Positions 16,636 through 24,016 of a stretch of DNA of 32,000 nucleotides are shown in pieces. The notes under the pieces are model-generated. The model saw only the letters and a list, made by a program, of their open reading frames with translations, did not search any database and was not told the origin of the DNA. Each line of letters opens with the position of its first letter. Position 1 is the first letter of the stretch. The DNA comes from Labilithrix sp. Its GTDB lineage: Bacteria; Myxococcota_A; Polyangia; Polyangiales; Polyangiaceae. The position numbers and the translations under genes were made by a program. The stretch covers positions 1 to 32,000 of the forward strand of contig JAHBWC010000092.1 of assembly GCA_019637225.1 (NCBI GenBank). Direction: 5' to 3'.

Positions 16636-17252
16636 GCGACGCGGCGATCGAGCTCGTTCGTCACGAGGGCGACGACGTCGTCCGCGTGGACGCTCACCGG
16701 TCCGACGGAGACGCGCCGCGCGCCGAGCGCGTCGAGGCGCGCGCGGACGTCCTCCGGAATCCCGAGGTGGTCGCCGACGACGAAGAGCCCGTGCGCCGAT
16801 CCGAGACCGGGCGCCTCGCGGATGTCGGACGCGTCCTCGTCGAGGATCCACGGCGTCGCGTCGTCGACGTCGGCGATGACCCGCTCGAAGCCGCCGCGCG
16901 TGACCGCGAATCCCGGCCTGACCGTGACCCACGGCGAGGGCTCCCCCTCCGCGGCCGGCTCGTCCGCGCGGCTCGCCAGCACCTTCTTGACCCGCACCGC
17001 GAGGCTCCGCTCGTCGGGGCGGAGGAACTGCACGCCCGCGCCGTCGATGCGCACGACGCGTGGCGCGAGCGGTCCCCCGAGCAGCACGAGGTAGACGACG
17101 ACGCCGCGACGGATGCCGTGCGAGGAGAGCATCGCCGCCCGGAGACAGCGCACGAGGACGTCGAGCCGCCCGCTCGTCCCCGGCAGATCGTCGAGGATGA
17201 AGTCCTCGGTCGAGATCGCCTTCTGGCCGATGATCGCGAAATTCCGAACCAC
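16620..17252 (-). CDS. trmY: TrmY-like tRNA pseudouridine(54) N1-methyltransferase (SPOUT family)
   Basis: In archaea TrmY uses S-adenosylmethionine to methylate N1 of pseudouridine 54 in the tRNA T-loop. 210 residues, normal family length. Matches to the archaeal protein as I remember it run end to end: KAISTEDFILDDLPGTSGRL then DVLVRC, LSSHGIRRGVVVYLVL, LRPDERSLAVRVKKVL, the knot segment FVVGDHLGIPEDV, and SVGPVSVHADDVVALVTNEL. These last two form the trefoil-knot cofactor site. The GTG start at 17252 puts RNFAIIGQKA at the N-terminus as in archaeal proteins. No ribosome site is obvious. It is divergent from the Ldi-like gene. The normal bacterial T-loop base 54 is ribothymidine, so the target here may differ. 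Confidence 0.85.
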   Translation of the reverse strand: MVRNFAIIGQKAISTEDFILDDLPGTSGRLDVLVRCLRAAMLSSHGIRRGVVVYLVLLGGPLAPRVVRIDGAGVQFLRPDERSLAVRVKKVLASRADEPAAEGEPSPWVTVRPGFAVTRGGFERVIADVDDATPWILDEDASDIREAPGLGSAHGLFVVGDHLGIPEDVRARLDALGARRVSVGPVSVHADDVVALVTNELDRRVAAARR

Positions 17253-17433
17253 GGGCCGGCAGCATAGGCCGCGGATCGCCGCGACGCACCTCGCCACCGT
17301 TCGACCCCTGTCGCCCACCACGCCCCGGCGAGGCCGCTGAGGTCCGCCCGTCGACCGCTCGAGCCGCGCTCGATGCCGGCGAGGCGATCGGCGCGCGCGC
17401 GGCGACGTCGCGCGACGCATCCTGAGAGCACGC

Positions 17434-18594
17434 ATGAAGCGCGCGCGCCTCCTCTTGTCGTTGCTGCTCGCCGCCGTCGTCTGGCTGCCGACGCTCCACC
17501 GGTTCTACGCCCTGGACGAGCCCGAGCGCGAGCTCATCGCGGCCCGCCTCGCGGCTCGCCAGGTCGCCGCTCCTGCGCGGGGAGCCGCCGAGATGCGCGC
17601 CGTGAACCCCGAGTGGGACTTCATGCGCCGCACGTACGTCGTCCTCGCGCTGGCGAACCGCGCGCTCGCGCACCCCGGCGAGCGCGTGCGTTCGCTCGCC
17701 GCGATTGACGCGATCGTCGACCAAACCCTCGCCTCCGCCGACGAGCACGGCGACGTGCACTTCCTCTTGCCTTACGCGAAGCGAGGCCCGTTCATGGATC
17801 CTGCCGCCCGGAGCCTCTTCATCGACGGCGAGATCGTGGCGATGGTCGCTGCGCGCGACCTCGTCGAGCCGCGCGACGCCACGCGACAGGACGCGCTGGC
17901 GCGCGCGGCGCGGATCGAGCGGGCGATGCGCGCGAGCCCGAGCCTCTCGGGCGAGAGCTACCCCGACGAGTGCTGGACGTTCTGCAACACGACCGCGCTC
18001 GCGGGGCTGACGATGCTCGATCGCGTCGCCGGCACCGACCACGGCGCGCTCGCGCGCGACTGGGTCGCGCACGCCAAGGCGCACCTCCTCGATCCGAAGA
18101 CGAAGCTCCTCGTCTCGAGCTACACGTGGGACGGCCGTGTCCTCGACGGCCCGGAGGGCTCGTCGCTCTGGATGAGCGCGCACAACCTCCTCGTGATCGA
18201 CGAGGACTTCGCCCGCGATCAGTACGCCCGCGCGCGGCGCGAGCTCGGCGCGTCGTTCCTCGGGTTCGGCTGGGCGCGTGAGTGGCCGGCGGGCTCACCG
18301 GCGCACCCCGACGTGGACTCCGGCCCGATCGTGCCCGTGCTCGGAGCGAGCGCAGGCTCGAGCGGCCTGGCGCTCCTCGGGGCGAGCGCGTTCGGCGACG
18401 ACGCATGGCTCGGAACATTGCTCGCGTCGCTCGAGCTCGCCGGCTTCCGCGACGCCGATGGCGCCTACCGCGCGAGCAACGACGTCGGCGACGCCGTCCT
18501 CCTCTACGCACTGTCGTTCGGTCCGCTCTGGCAACGCGTGAAAGAGCCCGCGAGCGGGCCCGCGGCGCTCCTCCAGATCGGAGGCGCGCGATGA
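17434..18594 (+). CDS. Linalool dehydratase/isomerase-like (alpha/alpha)6-barrel protein, membrane-anchored or secreted
   Basis: 386 residues. The N-terminus (ARLLLSLLLAAVVWLPTL) is a signal or anchor. The body is helical and resembles linalool dehydratase/isomerase from Castellaniella over a central block: YPDECWTFCNTTALAGLTM, DRVAGTDHGALARDWVAHAK, LLDPKTKLLVSSY. The second Cys of the pair (Cys180 and Cys184) aligns with a catalytic Cys of that enzyme, but the first sits at a different spacing (four residues instead of nine), so activity on terpenes should not be assumed. It could be another alpha/alpha-barrel enzyme acting on sugars or lipids. ATG 17434 is the natural start. Its stop overlaps the ATG of the next gene. 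Confidence 0.55.
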   Translation: MKRARLLLSLLLAAVVWLPTLHRFYALDEPERELIAARLAARQVAAPARGAAEMRAVNPEWDFMRRTYVVLALANRALAHPGERVRSLAAIDAIVDQTLASADEHGDVHFLLPYAKRGPFMDPAARSLFIDGEIVAMVAARDLVEPRDATRQDALARAARIERAMRASPSLSGESYPDECWTFCNTTALAGLTMLDRVAGTDHGALARDWVAHAKAHLLDPKTKLLVSSYTWDGRVLDGPEGSSLWMSAHNLLVIDEDFARDQYARARRELGASFLGFGWAREWPAGSPAHPDVDSGPIVPVLGASAGSSGLALLGASAFGDDAWLGTLLASLELAGFRDADGAYRASNDVGDAVLLYALSFGPLWQRVKEPASGPAALLQIGGAR

Positions 18595-18827
18595 GGCGCC
18601 CGGCGGCGCTCTTCGGGCTGGCCGGCCTGCTCGCCGTCGCGTACCTCGCGGCGAGCCTCGCGGGGTGGGCGGAGCACACGAGCGCGATCTGCGGCATGCC
18701 CCGCTCGCCCGCGTCATGGACGCTCGGCCCCGTGTTCGTGGCGCTCTACCTCGCCGTCGTGATCGTGGCGCCGATCCTCGCGATCGCCGCCACGCTCGAC
18801 ACGCTGCTCCTCCTCCGCCGGAAGTGA
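18591..18827 (+). CDS. Small two-helix membrane protein coupled to the Ldi-like gene
   Basis: 78 residues with two hydrophobic helices (about 7-26 and 44-73), a short loop with one Cys (HTSAICGMP) and a positive C-terminus (LLLLRRK). The ATG overlaps the upstream stop as ATGA and is preceded by GGAGG at 7 bases. It resembles nothing I can name. Tight coupling suggests it works with the Ldi-like protein in the membrane. Confidence 0.75.
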   Translation: MRRPAALFGLAGLLAVAYLAASLAGWAEHTSAICGMPRSPASWTLGPVFVALYLAVVIVAPILAIAATLDTLLLLRRK

Positions 18828-18835
18828 CGCGCCGG

Positions 18836-18863
18836 CGCGAGTCCCCTTTAGGGCCGGCTCGCG
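18836..18863 (+). terminator. Possible stem-loop after the Ldi-like operon
   Basis: CGCGAG (18836-18841) pairs with CTCGCG (18858-18863) and encloses a smaller CCC-TTTA-GGG stem. It lies just after the small membrane-protein gene and before the ECF operon. No U-tract, so only a weak call. Confidence 0.3.
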
Positions 18864-18914
18864 ACGCAGGCCCGAGGTGGGCGCAGCACGCCACTTGATG
18901 CTAAGGGGCACGTC

Positions 18915-19880
18915 GTGCGCTGCAGAGAACACCGCGCCATCCTCGGCGCACTCGTCGTGTTCGCGGCGACTCTCGGGTCGTCGGGTATCGCTCACGCCGA
19001 GGTGAAAGTCGAGCGCTCCGAGGGCGCAGACTCGTGTCCCGACGCGGCGTCATTCGCGGAGCAGGTGCGTGACGGCGGAGGCGAGCCGGCGAGCGACACG
19101 GCCGCCGACATCAGCGTCCGCTTCGAGCGAACCAAGCAAGGCTACCGCTCCTCCGTCCGCGTGGCAGACGGCGCGTACCGCGCGATCGTCGAGGACGCGC
19201 CGACCTGCGACGGCGTTGCCGAGGCGGCGGCACTTGCGGTGAAGCTTGCGCTCGACATGGAAGCCGCTCGGCCCGTCGCGCCCGCGCCCACACCGTCGGT
19301 CGTCGATGCGCCCGTGGCGCCGCGGCGCGAGAGTGTCCCGACGGCGCACGTCGACGAGGCGCGCGCACCTCTTGGCGAGCTCTCGGCGACCGGCGTCGTC
19401 GCGTTCGGGATCGCGAGCCCAGTCGCTCCGGGTGTGCGCGCTGGCGCGGCGATCGCGCTCGACCGCCGAGGGCATTGGTCGTTGGGGCTCACGGGTCTCC
19501 TGCTACCGGCACAATCGAGAACCCTCGGAGAGGGGACCGTCGACCTCTCCGTGCAGGGCGGCGGTCTCGAAGGGTGCGGTCGTTCGCGGGTCGGCCGTTC
19601 GGTGCTCCTTGCGCTGTGCACGCGGTTCGAGGCGATGAGGCTCCAGGCCGAAGCCCGCGGATTCCCCCGGTCCGAGGCTCACGCGCGCCCCCTGTTCGGC
19701 GGAACCCTGCTCGGCCGGGCGCGCGCCACGGTGGCTGGGCCGGTCGCCGTCGTCGTCGAGGTCGGAGCGCTCGTCCCGCTCGTTCGGCAGCGCTTCTCCA
19801 TCGACACGGTGGGCCTCGTGTACGACCCGCCCGTCCTCGCCGCGACGACCGGAATCGGCCTCGCGGTCGATTTCGAGTGA
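18915..19880 (+). CDS. Secreted protein of unknown function, first gene of an ECF sigma operon
   Basis: 321 residues. GTG 18915 has AAGGGG upstream. A signal peptide (AILGALVVFAATLGSSGIAHA) precedes a domain with two Cys (GADSCPDAASFAEQV, VEDAPTCDGVAEAAALAV), a Pro/Ala linker, and a C-terminal half of alternating Gly/hydrophobic strands (GVVAFGIASPVAPGVRAGAA, ATTGIGLAVDF) that looks like a small outer-membrane barrel. This two-part layout next to ECF sigma genes is common in Polyangiales-type genomes by my recollection. It may be the envelope sensor or target of the sigma system. The stop overlaps the next start as TGATG. Confidence 0.75.
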   Translation: MRCREHRAILGALVVFAATLGSSGIAHAEVKVERSEGADSCPDAASFAEQVRDGGGEPASDTAADISVRFERTKQGYRSSVRVADGAYRAIVEDAPTCDGVAEAAALAVKLALDMEAARPVAPAPTPSVVDAPVAPRRESVPTAHVDEARAPLGELSATGVVAFGIASPVAPGVRAGAAIALDRRGHWSLGLTGLLLPAQSRTLGEGTVDLSVQGGGLEGCGRSRVGRSVLLALCTRFEAMRLQAEARGFPRSEAHARPLFGGTLLGRARATVAGPVAVVVEVGALVPLVRQRFSIDTVGLVYDPPVLAATTGIGLAVDFE

Positions 19881-20512
19881 TGGCGGTGAGCGCGAGCAGA
19901 CACTCACCCGCCGCGATGCCTCTTCTGGCCACCCGCTCGCTCGAGTCGGCCTTACCCATGACTACACGGGATGGGGCGGCGGAGCTGCGGCTCGAAGACC
20001 TCTATCGCGAGCACTTCGGATTCGTCTGGCGATCGCTCCGACACCTCGGGGTGGCCGAGGCTGACGTCGAAGACAGTGCGCAAGACGTGTTCGTCATCAT
20101 TCACACGCGGCTCGCCACGTTCGAGCAGCGTTCGCGGCTCACGACATGGATCTACGGCATCTGCATCAACGTGGCCCAAGCACGTCGACGACGCGCCCAC
20201 GTCCGGCACGAGCTGACGACCGATCCCCAGATCATGCCCGTCGATGAGACGCAGGTTGCGACGGCCGACGAGATCTACGGGAGGCGGGAGGCCGAGCGGC
20301 TGCTCGATGCCATCCTGGACACGCTCCCGATCGAGCAGCGGGCGGTCTTCACGCTCTTCGAGCTCGAAGGCCGGACGTGCGAGGAGATCGCCCAGCTATG
20401 CGCGATCCCGATCGGTACCGTGTACTCGCGCCTTCGCCTCGCGCGTGAGGCGTTCAAGCGAGCTTCGGCGCGGCTCGAGGCGCGCGAGCGATTTGCAGGA
20501 GGTGGCACATGA
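19880..20512 (+). CDS. ECF-type RNA polymerase sigma factor
   Basis: Directs RNA polymerase to a dedicated promoter set. 210 residues from ATG 19880, which overlaps the previous stop (TGATG); ATG 19916 or 19958 would give a shorter N-terminus closer to the family norm. Region 2 is LYREHFGFVWRSLRHLGV then DVEDSAQDVFVIIHTRL and RLTTWIYGICINVAQARRRR. Region 4 is LDTLPIEQRAVFTLFELEG, TCEEIAQLCAIPIGTVYSRL. There is no region 3, as expected for ECF. It sits between a secreted protein and a membrane protein in one operon, so the downstream product is the likely regulator. Confidence 0.93.
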   Translation: MAVSASRHSPAAMPLLATRSLESALPMTTRDGAAELRLEDLYREHFGFVWRSLRHLGVAEADVEDSAQDVFVIIHTRLATFEQRSRLTTWIYGICINVAQARRRRAHVRHELTTDPQIMPVDETQVATADEIYGRREAERLLDAILDTLPIEQRAVFTLFELEGRTCEEIAQLCAIPIGTVYSRLRLAREAFKRASARLEARERFAGGGT

Positions 20513-21372
20513 AGGCCCCGCGACGACTCTCGCTGGACGAGGAGACCTCCGAGCTCGCGCGGTCGCTGCTCGCGGCGGGTCGAGCGAGGCGCGAGCCCGA
20601 CGGCGCGCGCGAACGCGTCTGGGGAGCGCTCGCCGTCGGGGTCGCGGGCACCGTCGTCACGGCGTCGGCCGCCGGGAGCGGCGCGGGGGCAGCGTCGGCG
20701 GCCGGAGCTGCCGGGGCGAGCGCAAGCGGAGGCATCGCCGGAGGCGGAAGCGTCAAGGGAGCAGGCGTTGCTCTCGCGTTGACCAAGGCAAAGCTCCTCG
20801 CGATCGGCGGCGTCGTGACCGTAGCGACGAGCCTCGCAGTCGTGTCGATCGAGCAGACCAAGCCGCCCACGACGGCGGAGAGCGCGCCTGCGATCGCTGC
20901 GTCAGCGACGGCGCTCCCCGAGAGGCGCGAAGCGCGAGCGAGCGCGCAGACGGCGGAGCCAGAATCGACGGCGGAACCGAACATCGAAGAGCCTGCGAGA
21001 GTCGACTCCGCGATCGCGACGCCGAAGCCAAACGTGCTTCCGACGCAGGTCGTCGGCAAGGCGCGTGTCAAAGACGAAGCGACGCCCTCCGTAGGCAGGC
21101 TTCGCGAGGAAGCAGCGCTGCTCCACGCGATACGCGCGGCGCTCGTGCGAGGCGACGTCGCCGACGCCCGCACGAAGCTCGATGAAGCGCGAGCGCGGTT
21201 TCCGAAAAGCCAGCTCGCCCCCGAGCGAGATGCGCTCGAGGTGCGACTCGCGAGCGAGTCGGGGGATCACGAGCGCGCGGCGATCCTCGCGCGCAAGTTC
21301 GTAGAGCACTACCCCGACAGTCCTCTCCGCGCGGGGATGGAGTCGATCCCGCGTGCCCCGGAGAAAGAGTGA
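20509..21372 (+). CDS. Membrane protein with TPR-like C-terminus, probable anti-sigma partner
   Basis: 287 residues. The ATG overlaps the sigma stop as ATGA. The N-terminus is short and charged (LDEETSELARSLLAAGRARR), followed by an Ala/Gly-rich stretch and one clear membrane helix (KLLAIGGVVTVATSLAVVSI, about residues 93-114). After a Pro/Glu/Ala linker the last 80 residues form helical repeats (AIRAALVRGDVADARTKLDE, YPDSPLRAGM) like tetratricopeptides. No zinc-finger anti-sigma motif (HxxxCxxC) is seen. Position and topology suggest control of the sigma factor, but this is inference from context. Confidence 0.75.
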   Translation: MKAPRRLSLDEETSELARSLLAAGRARREPDGARERVWGALAVGVAGTVVTASAAGSGAGAASAAGAAGASASGGIAGGGSVKGAGVALALTKAKLLAIGGVVTVATSLAVVSIEQTKPPTTAESAPAIAASATALPERREARASAQTAEPESTAEPNIEEPARVDSAIATPKPNVLPTQVVGKARVKDEATPSVGRLREEAALLHAIRAALVRGDVADARTKLDEARARFPKSQLAPERDALEVRLASESGDHERAAILARKFVEHYPDSPLRAGMESIPRAPEKE

Positions 21373-21965
21373 TGAAAGCGCGAACCTCTCGACACGTACG
21401 CGCCATGATTCATCGTGCACTTGCCGGTCTTGCGGTCGCGGCATGCCTGGTCGCCTGCGGCACCGAGACGACGAGCGTCGGCGGTCCACGTGGGAGCCAA
21501 GCGAGCGCGAGCTCGGACGACGACGCCTCTCCCGACGCATGGACTCCGCCCGTCTACTCGGGGAAGGACGGCGGCGGGCCGGGCGGTTGGCCGTGCGCCT
21601 ACACATGGATGCCGGTCCCCGGCACCGGTCCGTGCGAGTACATCATGCCGACCGAACGCCAAAACGAGAGTCGAGACCTCGACTCGGCCACCTGGGATCC
21701 TCGCAACGTGCGCGTCGACTTGTGGACGGCAACCCCGGTGGACGACGCGGGCGTGCAGCAGATGTTGTCGAGCGCGATTGGAGGCTACAAGGAGACGCCC
21801 GCCACGTGCGGCACCGACCACGGTTGGTACTACGTCTCGTCCGGTAACGAGGGCCGGCCGACGTCCTACGCGCTCTGCCCGACGAGCTGCGGCTTCCTCG
21901 ACAACGACGGCGCGCAGATCCGGCTCACGGCGTTCGGATGGTGCGGCTCACCCTCGATCGAATAG
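21372..21965 (+). CDS. Lipoprotein ending in a Cys-containing domain, last gene of the ECF operon
   Basis: 197 residues. The ATG overlaps the upstream stop as TGATG; an internal ATG (MIHRALAG) would give a tighter signal peptide. Lipobox VAACLVAC, then an acidic linker, then a domain with WPCAYTWMPVPGTG and TCGTDHGWYYVSSGN...ALCPTSCGFLDNDGAQ. The GWYY...LCP.TC pattern resembles the end segment of some myxobacterial von Willebrand factor A lipoproteins, but the MIDAS part is absent. Role unknown; probably surface-exposed. Confidence 0.72.
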   Translation: MKARTSRHVRAMIHRALAGLAVAACLVACGTETTSVGGPRGSQASASSDDDASPDAWTPPVYSGKDGGGPGGWPCAYTWMPVPGTGPCEYIMPTERQNESRDLDSATWDPRNVRVDLWTATPVDDAGVQQMLSSAIGGYKETPATCGTDHGWYYVSSGNEGRPTSYALCPTSCGFLDNDGAQIRLTAFGWCGSPSIE

Positions 21966-22035
21966 CCGCACGGTGTGCCAGCCGGTGGCACGCCCCTGCC
22001 GGGCTTGTCCGGGCGCGAGCCCGTTCGCGTAGGCG

Positions 22036-22698
22036 CTACGCTCGCACGGCTCGCCAGATGCGCTCTGGGAGAAGGCGCGAGGCCTCCCGGAGGTCGATCC
22101 CGGGCGCGCCGGCGAGCCACCGGCGCGCCGTCTCGGCGACCGGACCGATGATCAGCATCTCGAGGAGCGGCTCGGGGAGCGCGACGACGACGCCCGCGGC
22201 GACGTGCGGGCGAAGCGCGTCGACGATGCGCGCGAGGCGAGGCGCCATGTCGGCGCCGATCGCCGCGGCGTGCGCGGGGAGGAAGCGCTCGGCGGGCGCC
22301 GCGTGGATGAACGTGGCCACGCTCCGGTGGCGCGCCGTGAACTCGAGGTACGCGAGCACGATCGCCGTGACGGTCGCGCGCGGCGCCTCGACGTCCTCCA
22401 CGGCGTCGCCGATGAAGTCGAGGAGCGAGGCCATCGAGCGCGTGTAGAGAGCAGCGGAGAGGCCGTCCATGCTGCCGAAGTGGTGGTACAGGCTGCCGAG
22501 GCTGATCCCGCTCTCGGCGACGACCGCGTGCACCGTGTAGCCGCCCGTGCTCCGGCGCTCGATGAACACGGCGAGCGCGGCGTCGAGGAGGCGCGACGGC
22601 GTATCGCGTACGGCGGGGCGCTTCGCGATGCGCCGCGCGGCCGACGCGCGCGATCGGCTCGACTTACCGGGGCCGCTGGCTCGCATCGCTCCCGGCAT
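22036..22698 (-). CDS. TetR-family transcriptional regulator
   Basis: 220 residues. ATG 22698 has GAGGAG six bases upstream, which decides the start; ATG 22686 is an alternative. The N-terminus is basic, then the TetR HTH: RLLDAALAVFIERRSTGGYT, VVAESGISLGSLYHHFGSMD. The ligand-binding half is helical (LAYLEFTARHRSVATFIHAA). It overlaps the 3' end of the SDR gene by 35 bases, so the two form an operon. The palindrome cluster at 23561-23579 in front of the SDR gene is its likely operator, giving autoregulation. Confidence 0.9.
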   Translation of the reverse strand: MPGAMRASGPGKSSRSRASAARRIAKRPAVRDTPSRLLDAALAVFIERRSTGGYTVHAVVAESGISLGSLYHHFGSMDGLSAALYTRSMASLLDFIGDAVEDVEAPRATVTAIVLAYLEFTARHRSVATFIHAAPAERFLPAHAAAIGADMAPRLARIVDALRPHVAAGVVVALPEPLLEMLIIGPVAETARRWLAGAPGIDLREASRLLPERIWRAVRA

Positions 22699-23539
22699 GA
22701 TGCGCTCCTCGCGCCGGCGCGCACAAGACCTCCGCCTGCTCCCACAGCCGGGCGGCGAGCGCCTCGTCACGCGCGATCGGAGCGAGCGGCGTCTCCGCCT
22801 CGAGATCGAAGTAGCGCCCCGTCACGCCCGCGAGCGCCGGATCGAGGGCGAGCCGGACGACGGGACGAGCGCCCGCGTCGGGCGCCTTCCAGAGGCGCTT
22901 CACGCCGCGGAGGACGAGGCCGAGCGCGCCGGGCCGGTCGCCGAGGCTCGTCCGGATCACTCCAGGGTGAACGGCGTTGATCGTGACGCCGCGCCGCTCG
23001 AGCCGCCGGGCGAAGCGCTCGAGCAAGAGGAGGTTGCAGAGCTTCGTCGTCGCGTACGTCCGGATGGCGTGGAAGTCGTCACCGCGCGCGGTGCGCTCGA
23101 CGTCGACGCGCCCCTTCACGTAGAGCCCAGCGCTCACCTGGACGATCCGCGCGCCGGCGTCTCCGCCGAGGGCGTCCTCGAGCAGGTGGTTCAGGAGGAA
23201 CGGCGCGAGGTGGTTGACGGCGAAGGCGCGCTCGATCCCGCGATCGTCGCGCTCGAGGCGGCTGGGCCAGACGCCGGCGTTGTGGACGAGGACGTCGATC
23301 TTCGGACAGGCTTCGGCGATACGGCGCGCGGCGATGCGCGTCGTCGTCGGGCTCGAGAGATCGCCGGGAACGAGCTGGACGTCGCCGAGCGCGGAGAGGT
23401 CACGCGCAGCGCGAAGGCCGGCTTCGGCGTCGCGTGCGACGAGGAACACCGTGAGGCCGCGCGACGCGAGCTCCTGCGAGACGGCGAGGCCGATCCCTCG
23501 ATTGGCGCCGGTCACCACGGCGGTTCGCTGCGTCGGCAT
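22664..23539 (-). CDS. Short-chain dehydrogenase/reductase
   Basis: 291 residues, Rossmann-fold NAD(P) oxidoreductase, retinol-dehydrogenase-like in length and style. Cofactor motif TGANRGIG, then VHNAGVWP, catalytic Ser in VQVSAGLY, catalytic Tyr and Lys in YATTK, and HPGVIRTSLGD after it. The first ATG (23539) opens straight into the beta1 strand (QRTAVVTGANRG). It heads an operon with the TetR gene, which suggests a ligand-induced pathway, perhaps detoxification. Substrate unknown. Confidence 0.92.
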   Translation of the reverse strand: MPTQRTAVVTGANRGIGLAVSQELASRGLTVFLVARDAEAGLRAARDLSALGDVQLVPGDLSSPTTTRIAARRIAEACPKIDVLVHNAGVWPSRLERDDRGIERAFAVNHLAPFLLNHLLEDALGGDAGARIVQVSAGLYVKGRVDVERTARGDDFHAIRTYATTKLCNLLLLERFARRLERRGVTINAVHPGVIRTSLGDRPGALGLVLRGVKRLWKAPDAGARPVVRLALDPALAGVTGRYFDLEAETPLAPIARDEALAARLWEQAEVLCAPARGAHHAGSDASQRPR

Positions 23540-23560
23540 GGATCGACCGTAGCTCCCACA

Positions 23561-23579
23561 AGAACAATGTTCTAGAACA
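23561..23579. promoter_or_regulatory. Palindromic operator upstream of the SDR-TetR operon
   Basis: AGAACAATGTTCTAGAACA holds two overlapping inverted repeats: AGAACA-A-TGTTCT and TGTTCT-AGAACA (perfect 12-bp palindrome at 23568-23579). It sits in an AT-rich island 22-40 bases before the SDR start, where a promoter would be. The geometry suits a TetR dimer or pair of dimers. Confidence 0.7.
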
Positions 23580-23630
23580 AAGTTATCTCGCAATGGCGGC
23601 GCCGCCTGGTCCTTGAGCCCCGTGTCGAGA

Positions 23631-23665
23631 GCGAGGTCGATGGGAGAACATCGCCTCGCTTTTTT
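23631..23665 (+). terminator. Intrinsic terminator before the small Cys-rich gene (possible attenuator)
   Basis: GCGAGGTCGATG pairs with CATCGCCTCGC through 11 bp with one bulged T around the loop GGAGAA, followed at once by six T residues. It is the only such U-tract terminator I noticed in the window. No complete plus-strand gene lies upstream of it within this intergenic region; it ends 39 bases before the ATG at 23705. Confidence 0.75.
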
Positions 23666-23704
23666 CCGCCCCGCAGAACGGGCGGCGCTCGCTAGGCTGC
23701 GCGC

Positions 23705-23911
23705 ATGCGCTGCTCGCTCTGCGGAAACGAGATGGCTTACATCCACGGTCACGCCGCCTGCGTGCGGAGCGGCTGTCCGCTCTTCGGCGCGAACCAGGCC
23801 GAGTGCTGCAGCGGCGAAACGGCCGCTTGCGGACCGCTCACGGCGGAGGTCGCTCGCGGCCCCGCGCCTGCCGGGCTCGAGATCGGCGACCGCGCCAAGA
23901 CTGGCGCGTGA
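23705..23911 (+). CDS. Small Cys-rich protein, probable zinc ribbon
   Basis: 68 residues. RCSLCGNEMAYIHGHAACV supplies C-x2-C and a third Cys, then RSGCPLFG and the pair AECCSG. Two Cys pairs 13 or more residues apart fit a zinc ribbon. Short proteins of this pattern (LCG...YIHGHAAC...CP.FG.NQAECC) recur in myxobacteria by my recollection; the function is unassigned. No signal peptide, so cytoplasmic. An intrinsic terminator lies between its start and the nearest upstream promoter-like region. Confidence 0.7.
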   Translation: MRCSLCGNEMAYIHGHAACVRSGCPLFGANQAECCSGETAACGPLTAEVARGPAPAGLEIGDRAKTGA

Positions 23912-24016
23912 ACGGCGGCTTCGACGCCGGCTGCAGCCCTCCGCCGCGCGCGTCCGCCGGCCTCTTCGTTCTCGAGGCACGGTCTCTGCTCCGGCGTCCG
24001 CGTCGAGGTGACCCCC

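Noticed and set aside
20509..21372. Classical zinc-finger anti-sigma factor
   Set aside because: No HxxxCxxC motif; only position and a membrane helix support an anti-sigma role.
21372..21965. von Willebrand factor A lipoprotein
   Set aside because: Only the Cys-containing end pattern is present; there is no DxSxS metal site and the protein is too short.
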